From positions 558,001-622,000 of the forward strand of contig NZ_CP029193.1 of the NCBI RefSeq assembly GCF_008642355.1: DNA of 64,000 nt, written 5' to 3'. Of this stretch, positions 45,643 through 53,283 are shown in pieces. The position numbers and the translations under genes are program-made. This DNA is from Streptomyces venezuelae. Its GTDB lineage: Bacteria; Actinomycetota; Actinomycetes; Streptomycetales; Streptomycetaceae. Under the pieces are notes generated by a model that saw only the letters and a list, made by a program, of their open reading frames with translations, searched no databases and was not told the origin of the DNA. Every line of letters starts with the position of its first letter. Positions within the stretch are counted from its first letter, which is position 1.

Positions 45643-46664
45643 AGCGACCCCGCCCCGTAGCGGCGCACGGCCCAGATGAGCATGGGGCCGCCGAGGAACG
45701 CGGTCACGATGGCCACCGGCACCTCGCCGGTGGGCAGCAGGACGCGCGAGCCGATGTCGGCGACGAGGAGCAGGATCGGGCCGAGCACCATCGTGTAGAG
45801 GACCAGCCACGGCACGGAGCCGCCCGCGGGCCTGCGGACCAGGTGCGGCACGATCAGACCGACGAACAGGATGGGTCCCGCCACCGCGGTCGCCGCGCCG
45901 CTGAGCACGGTGATCAGTACGAGGGCGGCGATCCGCACCCGTCCGACGTTCGCGCCCAGGGTGTGCGCGACGCTCTCGCCGAGCGACAGGGCGTTCAGCG
46001 CCCGGCTCAGGAGCAGCGCGCCGGTCAGGGCGAGGGCGATGACCGTCATGGGCAGCGCCATGGGGGCCTGTTCGCGCGCCGCGAGCGAGCCGACCGACCA
46101 GAACCGGTACGCGTCGAAGGTGTCGGGAAGCATCAGCCGCAGACCCAGGGCGACGCCGTTCAGGACGGCGGTCAGGGCGACGCCCGCGAGCACCAGGCGC
46201 AGCGGCGAATGCCGTCCGACCGCGACGACGAGGAGCGCGGCGACGACCGAGCCGACGACCGCGAAGCCCAGCTCACCGGCTTGATTGACCGTCAGCCCGA
46301 GGGCCGAGCCGATGGTGACGGAGAATCCGGCGCCCGCGGTGACCCCGAGGATGCCGGGTTCCGCGAGCGGGTTGCGGGCCAGCGTCTGGATGAGGGCGCC
46401 CGCCACCGCGAGGGCCGCGCCCACCGCGATGGCGAGCAGGGCGCGCGGTGCGCGGACATCCCGCACGATGACGTGGTCGTCGTGGGAGCCCTGGTAGTCG
46501 AACAGGGCCCGTACGACCTCACCGGGCGCGACCGAGCGGGCACCGATGCCGATGCTGAGCACGGCGACGACGGCGAGCAGGACGAGGCCGCCGACGAGCA
46601 GGCCGGTCCGCGACACGGCCTTTCTGGTTCCGGCCGCCTCACAGGCGCGGCCCGCGACGGTCAC
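45639..46664 (-). CDS. FecCD-family iron-siderophore permease, first subunit
   Basis: 341 residues, about ten membrane helices. APRALLAIAVGAALAVAGAL, QTLARNPLAEPGILGVTAGA and VAGPILFVGLIVPHLVRR are the FecCD hallmarks. The GTG start overlaps the receptor TGA (GTGA). Together with the second permease and the ATPase it would import the ferric siderophore delivered by the lipoprotein encoded just upstream. Confidence 0.94.
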   Translation of the reverse strand: MTVAGRACEAAGTRKAVSRTGLLVGGLVLLAVVAVLSIGIGARSVAPGEVVRALFDYQGSHDDHVIVRDVRAPRALLAIAVGAALAVAGALIQTLARNPLAEPGILGVTAGAGFSVTIGSALGLTVNQAGELGFAVVGSVVAALLVVAVGRHSPLRLVLAGVALTAVLNGVALGLRLMLPDTFDAYRFWSVGSLAAREQAPMALPMTVIALALTGALLLSRALNALSLGESVAHTLGANVGRVRIAALVLITVLSGAATAVAGPILFVGLIVPHLVRRPAGGSVPWLVLYTMVLGPILLLVADIGSRVLLPTGEVPVAIVTAFLGGPMLIWAVRRYGAGSL

Positions 46665-47656
46665 CGCTTCAGGAGCGGAGCGAACGACGTGTCGATCGCG
46701 CCCAGGGTCTGCATGGCCTGCCCGTACGTCGCGGCCTCGGTGTAGCGGATCGGGAAGGTCTTGCCCGCCTTGACGGCGGGCAGGTTCTTCCAGAGCTTGG
46801 AGTCCATGACGTACTTGACCGGCTTCGGGACGCTGCCGTCGGGGTTGACGGAGTAGGTGATGGCGTCGGCCTTGCCGAGGGCGTCCGGCAGTTCCTCGAT
46901 GGAGGGGTACTCACTGACGGCCTTCGAGCCGGGGCCGGGCTTCTTGACCTTGCCGTAGTACTTGGCGCCGACGTCCTCGGCGATGTTGGTGCCCCACGAG
47001 CCGCCGAACTCCCGCTGGAACGTGCCCTTCGCGGTCTCGCCGTACGCGCCGACGTGGCCGAGCTTCAGCTTGGGCAGCACGTCCTCGTACTTCTTGGACA
47101 GCTTGTCGGCCTCGGCCTCGTACTTCTCCTTCGCGGCGTCGAACTTCTTCAGCGCGCCGGCCGCGTCGGACTGCTTGTGGGCCAGATCGCGCCAGGCGGA
47201 CGGCACGGTCGGGCCGATCGCGACGACGGGGGCGATGCCTTCGAGCCGCTTGACGTCGATGTCGCCGAGGACCGGGGCGGGGACACCGATGACGATCAGG
47301 TCGGGCTCGGCCTCGGCGATGGCCTCGTAGTTGGTCTCGGTCGCGAGCTCGCCCGCCACCTTGGGCGTCTTCTTGTACGTGGCGAGGTCCTGCTTGCTCA
47401 TCATCGACTCGCCCCGCTTCCAGGACGAGATGCCGACGAGGGGGGCGCCGCCCTCGATGAGGGCCGGGACCGCGTAACCCGTGGCCACCACGCGCTTCGG
47501 GTTCGACGGGATCTTGATCTTGCCGTTGTCCGCGGCGAACGTCCGGGTCTTCCCCTTGCCCGAGTCGTCCGATCCGCCGTCCGACGAACCGCACCCGGTC
47601 ACCAACAGTGCCAGCGCCACGGCACCGACGAGGCCCGACGATCTGCGTATGGACAT
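46661..47656 (-). CDS. Iron-siderophore ABC transporter substrate-binding lipoprotein
   Basis: 331 residues. The N-terminus is a lipoprotein signal (GLVGAVALALLVTGCGSSDG) with lipobox LVTGC and Cys near residue 22. The mature part is a class III binding protein: KRVVATGYAVPALIEGGAPL, then NYEAIAEAEPDLIVIG. It captures the ferric siderophore at the cell surface. It is the first gene after the second iron box, with CCAAGGAG before the ATG, and is coupled to the permeases by 4-bp overlap. Confidence 0.95.
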   Translation of the reverse strand: MSIRRSSGLVGAVALALLVTGCGSSDGGSDDSGKGKTRTFAADNGKIKIPSNPKRVVATGYAVPALIEGGAPLVGISSWKRGESMMSKQDLATYKKTPKVAGELATETNYEAIAEAEPDLIVIGVPAPVLGDIDVKRLEGIAPVVAIGPTVPSAWRDLAHKQSDAAGALKKFDAAKEKYEAEADKLSKKYEDVLPKLKLGHVGAYGETAKGTFQREFGGSWGTNIAEDVGAKYYGKVKKPGPGSKAVSEYPSIEELPDALGKADAITYSVNPDGSVPKPVKYVMDSKLWKNLPAVKAGKTFPIRYTEAATYGQAMQTLGAIDTSFAPLLKR

Positions 47657-47674
47657 GTTTTCGCTCCTTGGTAC

Positions 47675-47693
47675 TTAGGTAAGGCTCACCTTA
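47675..47693 (-). promoter_or_regulatory. Iron box (DmdR/IdeR-type operator) upstream of the receptor gene
   Basis: On the plus strand the site reads TTAGGTAAGGCTCACCTTA, close to the consensus TTAGGTTAGGCTAACCTAA (16 of 19). It lies 19-37 bp before the receptor start, so iron-bound regulator should shut off the whole six-gene run. Confidence 0.9.
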
Positions 47694-47761
47694 ATAGATG
47701 GCCCTCTCGGCAGGTCGATCGGGGCGCGTGACGATGTCGCGCGCCCTGTCCGGCCGGTGGA

Positions 47762-48613
47762 TCAGTGGTCGTCCTCGTCGAAGTCGGCGACGCCGCGCTT
47801 CCAGTACCCGGTGATGTCGTGGTCCGCTTTGCCGAGCCCCAACTCGTCGCGGACCCAGCGGCGCAGTGGCTTGATCTGCCCCGCCTCGCCGGCGACCCAC
47901 ACGTAGACGCGCTCCCCCGCGGGCACGGTCACGGCGGTCACGGCCCGCTCCAGCGCGCCGCCCGTGCCCGCGGGCAGTCCGCCTCGGTGCAGCCAGTGCA
48001 CCTCGAAGCCCTCGGGCGCGGACAGCTCGATCTCCTCGTCGGCGTCGGCCACTTCGACGAACGCCCAGCCCTTCGCGGTCCGCGGCAGTTCCTCCAGCCG
48101 ACGCGCGATGGCGGGCAGCGCCGTGATGTCGCCGGCGAGCAGGTAGCGGTCGTAGGCGTGCGGGACGATCAGGCCGCCGGGCGGGCCCGCGACGTGCACG
48201 ACGGCGCCGGGCTCGACCGTGTGCGCCCAGTCCGACGCGAGGCCGCCCTCGTGCGGGACGATGTCGATGTCGAGTTCGCCCGTGACGGGGTCGTAGCGGC
48301 GCACGGTGTACTCACGCGAGGTGGGCGCGGGCCGGGGCCAGCGCAGCATCGCGCCGTTGCGCTCGGGCAGCCGCAGCTCGCCGTCCGGTTCGGGGAAGAT
48401 GAGCTTCACGTGCTCGTCGGGAGCGTGTGCCTCGAACCCCTCGGTGCCGGGTCCGCCCAGGGTCAGCCGCAGCAGGCCTTCGCCGACCTTGACGGTGCGT
48501 ACGATCTCGGCCTCGCGGATGCCGATCGGATAGCCCACCTTCTCGGCGTGCCGTCCCGCGCGGACCTCGGCGATCCGGTCCAGGTGGCGGTGGCGGTGGT
48601 CGACCCGGGTCAT
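47762..48613 (-). CDS. Siderophore-interacting protein (ferric-siderophore reductase)
   Basis: 283 residues of the SIP/ViuB family. The FAD segment is SREYTVRRYDPVTGELDID, followed by HEGGLASDWAHTVEPG. The C-terminal NAD(P)H part includes VYVWVAGEAGQIKPLRRW and DITGYWKRGVADFDEDDH. It reduces ferric siderophore in the cytoplasm to release iron. Its ATG overlaps the carrier-protein TGA by 4 bp. A 105-bp gap with an iron box separates it from the receptor gene. Confidence 0.94.
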   Translation of the reverse strand: MTRVDHRHRHLDRIAEVRAGRHAEKVGYPIGIREAEIVRTVKVGEGLLRLTLGGPGTEGFEAHAPDEHVKLIFPEPDGELRLPERNGAMLRWPRPAPTSREYTVRRYDPVTGELDIDIVPHEGGLASDWAHTVEPGAVVHVAGPPGGLIVPHAYDRYLLAGDITALPAIARRLEELPRTAKGWAFVEVADADEEIELSAPEGFEVHWLHRGGLPAGTGGALERAVTAVTVPAGERVYVWVAGEAGQIKPLRRWVRDELGLGKADHDITGYWKRGVADFDEDDH

Positions 48614-48849
48614 GCGGCACGCTCCGTCAGGAGTGCCGTCCAGTGGCCCAGTTCGGGCTGCTCGGCCAGGTCGGGGAATTCGAGCGTGGTCGCTCCCGCG
48701 GCACGCCACCGCTGAACCAGGGTCATGATCCGCACCGAGTCCAGACCGAGGTCGAACAGGTCCTCGTCCGGCGCGATCTCGGCGGGGTCGCAGTCGAGCA
48801 GCTCCGCGATGTCGGCGCGGACGCGCTCGGGCGACAGGGTCTGGTTCAT
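48610..48849 (-). CDS. Stand-alone acyl/aryl carrier protein
   Basis: 79 residues, one carrier domain. The phosphopantetheine Ser is in DLFDLGLDSVRIMTL. The GLDSVR sequence followed by VQRWRAAGATTLEFPDLAEQ resembles the aryl-carrier domain of EntB/DhbB (GLDSVRMMALAARW), so it probably holds dihydroxybenzoate, salicylate or a similar starter for C1 of the NRPS. The ATG at 48849 follows AAGGAG by 7 bases. It is the first gene after an iron box. No aryl-acid genes or activating ligase are nearby. Confidence 0.88.
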   Translation of the reverse strand: MNQTLSPERVRADIAELLDCDPAEIAPDEDLFDLGLDSVRIMTLVQRWRAAGATTLEFPDLAEQPELGHWTALLTERAA

Positions 48850-48901
48850 CGGACGGCTCCTTCGAAACACGCAGCACGGACTCTCTTCCCCCGGTCCGCA
48901 C

Positions 48902-48920
48902 TCAGGGAAGGCTAACCTAA
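48902..48920 (-). promoter_or_regulatory. Iron box upstream of the carrier-protein gene
   Basis: On the plus strand the site reads TCAGGGAAGGCTAACCTAA. The right half is a perfect match to the DmdR/IdeR consensus and the whole site matches at 16 of 19 positions. A further CCTAG extends it. It lies 53-71 bp before the start codon. Confidence 0.88.
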
Positions 48921-48943
48921 CCTAGCCGGGATGATCACGTGAA

Positions 48944-48973
48944 AACGGGAGGCCTGTGCGAAGACCTCCCGTT
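48944..48973 (-). terminator. Hairpin terminator of the mycothione reductase gene
   Basis: The arms AACGGGAGG (48944-48952) and CCTCCCGTT (48965-48973) flank a 12-base loop, and read on the minus strand the hairpin is followed by TTTCAC. It separates the reductase transcript from the iron-box promoter 24 bp further on. Confidence 0.75.
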
Positions 48974-48996
48974 GTTCCGTGCCGCGTGCCGAGATG

Positions 48997-50361
48997 TCAC
49001 ATGGCGTCGCGCAGGGCGTTCTCGACCACTTCGGTCAGGGCCGGATGGATCCACAGCGGACGCTCGGCGACGTCCCGCGCCGTCAGCCCGAAGGTCATCG
49101 CGAGGACGAGCGGTTGGACGAGGGTGGCGGCCTGCGGCCCCAGCACGTGGGCGCCGAGCAGGCGGCCGGTCCCTCGATCCACCAACACCTTGCAGAATCC
49201 CCGGGTTTCCTCCAGCGACCAGCCGTACGCCACGTCCTCGTATGCGCGCGTGCCGACCACGAACTCCTTGCCCTGCTCCCGGGCCTCCTGCTCGGTGAGG
49301 CCCACCTGGGCGATCTGGGGGCGCGTGAACACGGCCGCGGGCACCACGTCGTACGACATCGTGCGCGGCGCGTCGGGGTGCAGGAGATTGTGGGCCACGA
49401 CTTCGGCCTCGCGGTTGGCCACGTGCTTCAGGGGCGGCCCGGGGACGATGTCGCCGAGCGCCCAGACGCCGGTGGCGCCGGTGCGCAACTGCGCGTCGAC
49501 CTCGATCATGCCGTTGTCGTCGCACGTGATGCCCGCCTTGTCCAGGTCGAGCGTGTCGCTGTTGGGCTTGCGGCCCACGGCGACGAGCAGCGCGTCGGCC
49601 TCGATGACCGAGTCGTCGTCGAGGGTGATGCGCAGCTGTCCGGGGCTTCCCTCCACGCGGACGAGCTCGCGACCGAGCCGCAGGTCGTACTGGTCGCGGA
49701 CGGCGTCGGTGAAGGCCGACGCGACCGATTCGTCCTGCTCGGCGAGGAGCGTCTCCTTCTTCTCGACGACCGTGACGGAGGTGCCCGCCGCGTGGAAGAC
49801 GTGGGCGAGTTCGGCCGCGATGTAGCCGCCGCCGAGAACCACCATCCGCTCGGGCACCTCGTCCAGCCGCATCACGGTGTCGGACGTCTCGTAGGGCAGA
49901 CCGGAGTCGGCCACCGGGGGCGGGACGACGGGTCGGCCGCCCGCCGCGACGACGATACGGTCCGCGTGCAGCGTCTCGGGCCCGTCGTCCGTCTCGACCA
50001 GGAGCTCGCGCTCTCCGGTGAACCGGGCGTGACCCCGGTACACGGTCACGAAGTCCGAGGCGCGACGGTCGTCCTCGCCGTCCCGCGCCACGGCGTCGAG
50101 GCGGCCGAAGACGCGCTCCTGGACGGCCGGCCAGTCGATGCCGTCCGACGTCGCCCGCACGTTGTGCCGGCCCGCTTCCCGCACGCCGTCGGCCACCTCG
50201 GCCGTCACGGCGAGCATCTTGCTGGGGATGCAGCCCGCGTTGAGGCAGGTGCCGCCGAAGGGGCCCTCCGCCACGACGGCGACGTCCAGATGGGAGAAGC
50301 GGTCGTCGATCAGCACGTTTCCGGAGCCGACGCCGAGGACGAGGAGATCATGGTGTCGCAT
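48997..50361 (-). CDS. mtr: Mycothione reductase
   Basis: A 454-residue flavoprotein disulfide reductase. The redox cysteines are in FGGTCLNAGCIPSKML, the FAD start is LLVLGVGSGN, the NAD(P)H motif is VVLGGGYIAAELAHVF, and the C-terminal HPALTEVVENAL holds the His-Glu base pair. The short N-terminus and LGVGSGN are typical of actinobacterial mycothione reductases, which keep mycothiol reduced. The ATG appears leaderless (TACTCT 6 bases upstream). It is not part of the siderophore operon: a terminator lies between. Confidence 0.85.
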   Translation of the reverse strand: MRHHDLLVLGVGSGNVLIDDRFSHLDVAVVAEGPFGGTCLNAGCIPSKMLAVTAEVADGVREAGRHNVRATSDGIDWPAVQERVFGRLDAVARDGEDDRRASDFVTVYRGHARFTGERELLVETDDGPETLHADRIVVAAGGRPVVPPPVADSGLPYETSDTVMRLDEVPERMVVLGGGYIAAELAHVFHAAGTSVTVVEKKETLLAEQDESVASAFTDAVRDQYDLRLGRELVRVEGSPGQLRITLDDDSVIEADALLVAVGRKPNSDTLDLDKAGITCDDNGMIEVDAQLRTGATGVWALGDIVPGPPLKHVANREAEVVAHNLLHPDAPRTMSYDVVPAAVFTRPQIAQVGLTEQEAREQGKEFVVGTRAYEDVAYGWSLEETRGFCKVLVDRGTGRLLGAHVLGPQAATLVQPLVLAMTFGLTARDVAERPLWIHPALTEVVENALRDAM

Positions 50362-50367
50362 ATACGG

Positions 50368-50373
50368 AGAGTA
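50368..50373 (-). promoter_or_regulatory. -10 element of a leaderless mtr promoter
   Basis: On the minus strand TACTCT ends 6 bases before the ATG of the mycothione reductase gene and no ribosome site is seen. This is the spacing of leaderless transcripts in actinobacteria. No clear -35 was recognised. Confidence 0.4.
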
Positions 50374-50451
50374 TCCACATATGGTCTCGGCACACCTCCG
50401 GAGCGGTGCCCACGCCCGCCTGCGTCGGCACCCACGCCCAGTCCGTGCGCG

Positions 50452-50724
50452 TCACAGGTGCCGCGGCGGGCTGTTGCGGACGGCCGAGCGGCGCGCCCAC
50501 AGCGCGAGCGCCAGCAGGGCGACCCCGGGGATGAAGTACGCCCACGCGTTGGCCGTGCCCCTGGCGGCGCCCACACCCCAGGCCACGGACCACACGGCGA
50601 GCAGGATGCACAGGGCGCCCCAGGCCAGGGTCCGCATGCGCTGCCGCGCCTCGAGTCTCTGCTGGGTGCCGCGCTCCATCTCACCCATTCCGTACGCGCC
50701 GCTGTGCTCATCACGTGTCGTCAT
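50452..50724 (-). CDS. Small membrane protein of unknown function
   Basis: 90 residues: a hydrophilic N-terminus (about 1-30, rich in Glu and Arg), then two membrane helices, LAWGALCILLAVWSVAWGVG and AYFIPGVALLALALWA. No family was recognised. The ribosome site is weak. It lies between the mycothione reductase and the secreted lyase-like gene on the same strand. Confidence 0.6.
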   Translation of the reverse strand: MTTRDEHSGAYGMGEMERGTQQRLEARQRMRTLAWGALCILLAVWSVAWGVGAARGTANAWAYFIPGVALLALALWARRSAVRNSPPRHL

Positions 50725-50775
50725 ACCGGCCGGATGCCCGCAACCCCGCGGCCGAACCAGTCCCGCGCGAGGGAC

Positions 50776-51570
50776 TCAGTCGACGTCGGCCCGGGACTCC
50801 CCCATCGCAAGGCCGTCGATCCAGTTGATGGCCGCCGTACTGGAGTCGGTGCCCCAATAGGTGCCCCACCGCGGCTTGTTGCCGAGATCGTCCCAGGTGC
50901 GGGCACCGGTGCGGGAGGCGATCTCCTTGCCGTCCATGTACACGGAGAGCTTCCCCGAGCCGCCGGAGCTCGTGGTGATGCCGAGCTGGACGGAGTGCCA
51001 GGCACCGGCCGACCACGGGGCCGAGCCGATGGCGATCCACTCCTCGCCGGGGGCGACGTACCAGACCTTCAGCCTGCCGTCCTCGACCTTCATGATGACG
51101 GGATAGTTCTGGCTGTGCTGGTCGTTGGTGCCGTTGGACTTCCACTGGAAGACGGTCTGCGCCTCCCCCGTCTTCGTCATCGAGTCCCACCCGAACCAGT
51201 ACGTCCGGCCGTCGCGGAAGGCGTACTCACCGCTTGCGGTCCGCACGTTGTGCGCCTCGCAGCGCGGCACACCGATGGGCTTGTTGAACTTGAAGAAGTC
51301 ACCGCGGGCCGTGCCCCAGTTGTCGACGGTGACACTGCCGGGAGCGTCGCACAGCGTGGTCCCGAAGACACCGAGCCCATGGGACGCGTCACCGTCCCAC
51401 AGCACGCTCTTGGCGTTGTCGGCGTTCTGGGCGCTCCTGGCCCGCTCGATGGGCTTGCCCTTGTCGTGCGCCGCGGCACCGCCGCCGTGCGGCGCGGCGA
51501 CGGCCCACGCCAGAACTCCGGCCACGACCATGCCGCCTGCCGAGGTCAGTGTCTTCGCGGTCCGGTTCAC
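50776..51570 (-). CDS. Secreted polysaccharide-lyase-like protein (concanavalin-type fold)
   Basis: 264 residues. The signal peptide is SAGGMVVAGVLAWAVAAPHG then GGAAAHD. The mature domain resembles the heparin-lyase-I-like family: VLWDGDASHGLGVFG, RTYWFGWDSM, TVFQWKSNG, and KLSVYMDGKEIASRTG then WGTYWG. It would bind or cleave an acidic polysaccharide; the substrate is unknown. The GTG at 51570 follows AGGAG by 6 bases. A LacI-type operator lies about 65 bp upstream, implying control by a sugar-responsive repressor. Confidence 0.75.
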   Translation of the reverse strand: MNRTAKTLTSAGGMVVAGVLAWAVAAPHGGGAAAHDKGKPIERARSAQNADNAKSVLWDGDASHGLGVFGTTLCDAPGSVTVDNWGTARGDFFKFNKPIGVPRCEAHNVRTASGEYAFRDGRTYWFGWDSMTKTGEAQTVFQWKSNGTNDQHSQNYPVIMKVEDGRLKVWYVAPGEEWIAIGSAPWSAGAWHSVQLGITTSSGGSGKLSVYMDGKEIASRTGARTWDDLGNKPRWGTYWGTDSSTAAINWIDGLAMGESRADVD

Positions 51571-51632
51571 GGCGTACTCCTGCGAGGTGGGGGGTGGGGC
51601 GGCCACGAGGGTGCCACTCCCCCACCTTGGCA

Positions 51633-51644
51633 GCAAGCGCTTTC
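51633..51644 (-). promoter_or_regulatory. LacI-family operator-like palindrome
   Basis: GCAAGCGCTTTC contains the perfect core AAGCGCTT (51635-51642) with the central CG typical of LacI/GalR sites; on the minus strand it reads TGAAAGCGCTTGC. It lies about 65-75 bp before the lyase-like gene start. Confidence 0.5.
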
Positions 51645-51680
51645 ACATCAGAGGTCTGAACCTTTCACGACCTCACCGCG

Positions 51681-52268
51681 TCAGAAACGGCGCGCCACAG
51701 CCTTCTGTTGGCGGGCGACCGATTTCTGCGCGCTCCCGGTCAGCGACCGGACCGTCCCCTTCGCGTTCCCCGCCGCTCCGCTCAGCGCCTTCGTGGCGTC
51801 GCGGCGGGTGCGGCGGGCCGCCTTGCGACCGGTCGCGGCCGCGGTGCGGGTGCGGTAGGCGACGGACGGCTTGCCATGGGTGTCGGCCGCCGCGACGAGG
51901 AGGCCGCCGAACAGTGAGAGGTTCTTGGTGAACTGGGTACGCTGGGCGGCCCGTTGCTCCGGGTCCTTCTCCTTCCACCACGCGTGCCCCGCCAGGGTCG
52001 TCGGCACCAGCGTGCCGGCGAGCGCGAGGGCCGCGACGCGCGGGACGCGGCCGGTCGCCAGCATCAGGCCGGCGCCCAGTTGGACCGCGCCGTTGATGCG
52101 GACGAGCCGCTCGGGGTCCTCGGTGAGCCAGGGAATCCGGGAGGCCACGGGCGCGACCACGGGCTCGGCGGCGGGGGCCGCGCGTCGAGGGTCCCGTAGG
52201 GTCTGCAGCCCGCCCGTGACGAAGACGGAGGCGAGCATCGGACGTGCGCATTTCCTGAGAACAGCCAT
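51681..52268 (-). CDS. DoxX-family membrane protein
   Basis: 195 residues. The DoxX domain (about 1-135) starts MAVLRKCARPMLASVFVTGG and contains LVRINGAVQLGAGLMLATGR and FTKNLSLFGGLLVAAAD. A long Lys/Arg/Ala-rich C-terminal tail follows, ending VARQQKAVARRF, which is probably cytoplasmic. Redox or small-molecule roles are reported for some relatives; this one is unassigned. An upstream ATG at 52310 is possible, but the family N-terminus favours 52268. Confidence 0.82.
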   Translation of the reverse strand: MAVLRKCARPMLASVFVTGGLQTLRDPRRAAPAAEPVVAPVASRIPWLTEDPERLVRINGAVQLGAGLMLATGRVPRVAALALAGTLVPTTLAGHAWWKEKDPEQRAAQRTQFTKNLSLFGGLLVAAADTHGKPSVAYRTRTAAATGRKAARRTRRDATKALSGAAGNAKGTVRSLTGSAQKSVARQQKAVARRF

Positions 52269-52465
52269 GCCCTTCGGCTGCCCGTATTGCGCGCGGTCAG
52301 TCGCGGTCATCCGGTCCCGTCATACGGCCCCGGCCGTCCAGCCCCGGTCTCCGGTCCTCGGTCGGGCGGCATCAGGCGGCCCGCTCCGGGTACGGGGACA
52401 CGGAGCGGACACCGACCGACCACACACCACCCGCCGTGACGGCGGGCCGAACCAGGGAGGACCTC

Positions 52466-52612
52466 ATGGCCGGACTGATCTCACGCCTCCGGGCCTACAG
52501 CCGCACCCCGCAGGGCCGACGCACCATGGCGTCGGCGCGCCGCGCAGCCTCCGACCCGCGCAAGCGCGCCCAGGCCCGCTCGCTCCTCTCCCGGCTGCGG
52601 GGCCGCCGCTGA
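52466..52612 (+). CDS. 48-residue arginine-rich small protein
   Basis: The frame reads MAGLISRLRAYSRTPQGRRT, then MASARRAASDPRKRAQ, and ends RLRGRR. GGGAGG lies 5 bases before the ATG, a strong ribosome site, which argues for a real gene although it is short. About a quarter of residues are Arg, so it probably binds nucleic acid or an acidic partner. No family was recognised beyond similar small Streptomyces proteins. Confidence 0.65.
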   Translation: MAGLISRLRAYSRTPQGRRTMASARRAASDPRKRAQARSLLSRLRGRR

Positions 52613-52701
52613 ACCGGCGGCCGGGACAGCGATGAGTTCTCGCGCGTGCGGCAGTCTTCAGAGATGGTTGCCGCAGATCCGACATTGCCGGGAGAACTCA
52701 C

Positions 52702-53274
52702 ATGCGTACCTTGATCAGCACCGCTTTCGTCTCACTCGACGGCGTCGTGGAGGCTCCGGGCGGTGAGCCCGGCTACCGGAACTCCGGCTGGACGTTCAAG
52801 GACATCGACTTCCTCCCGGAGGCGTACGAGATCAAGGGCCGGGAGCAGCAGGAGGCCGCCGCGCTGATGATGGGCCGGGTCAGCTACGAGGCGTTCAGCG
52901 CCGTCTGGCCGGACATGGAGGACTTCGCGGACTACAAGGTGATGCCGAAGTACGTCGTCTCCACCACCCTCGGCGAGGGCGACCTGGTCGACAACTGGGG
53001 CGAGACCACGATCCTGCGCTCGCTCGACGACGTCGCCGCGCTGAAGAAGACCGAGGGCGGCCCGATCATCGTCCACGGCAGCGCCACCCTCAACCGGAGC
53101 CTCTCGGACGCCGGTCTGATCGACCGCTACCACCTGCTCGTCTTCCCGCTCCTCCTCGGAGCGGGCAAGCGCCTGTTCAGCGACGCGGACAAGGACGCCC
53201 AGAAGCTGCGGCTCGTCGAGCACGAGGCCTACGCCAACGGCCTGCAGAAGAATGTGTTCGACGTGCTGCACTGA
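52702..53274 (+). CDS. Dihydrofolate reductase-family (RibD C-terminal) protein
   Basis: 190 residues. It begins MRTLISTAFVSLDGVVEAPG, with MMGRVSYEAFSAVWP, GGPIIVHGSATLNRSL and HLLVFPLLLGAGKRLF, all typical of the RibD_C/DHFR-like group common in actinobacteria. These are NADPH-dependent reductases of uncertain substrate and not the housekeeping DHFR. The ATG follows GGGAGAA. The YdcF gene starts 9 bp after its stop and may be co-transcribed. Confidence 0.9.
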   Translation: MRTLISTAFVSLDGVVEAPGGEPGYRNSGWTFKDIDFLPEAYEIKGREQQEAAALMMGRVSYEAFSAVWPDMEDFADYKVMPKYVVSTTLGEGDLVDNWGETTILRSLDDVAALKKTEGGPIIVHGSATLNRSLSDAGLIDRYHLLVFPLLLGAGKRLFSDADKDAQKLRLVEHEAYANGLQKNVFDVLH

Positions 53275-53283
53275 CTCTAATCT

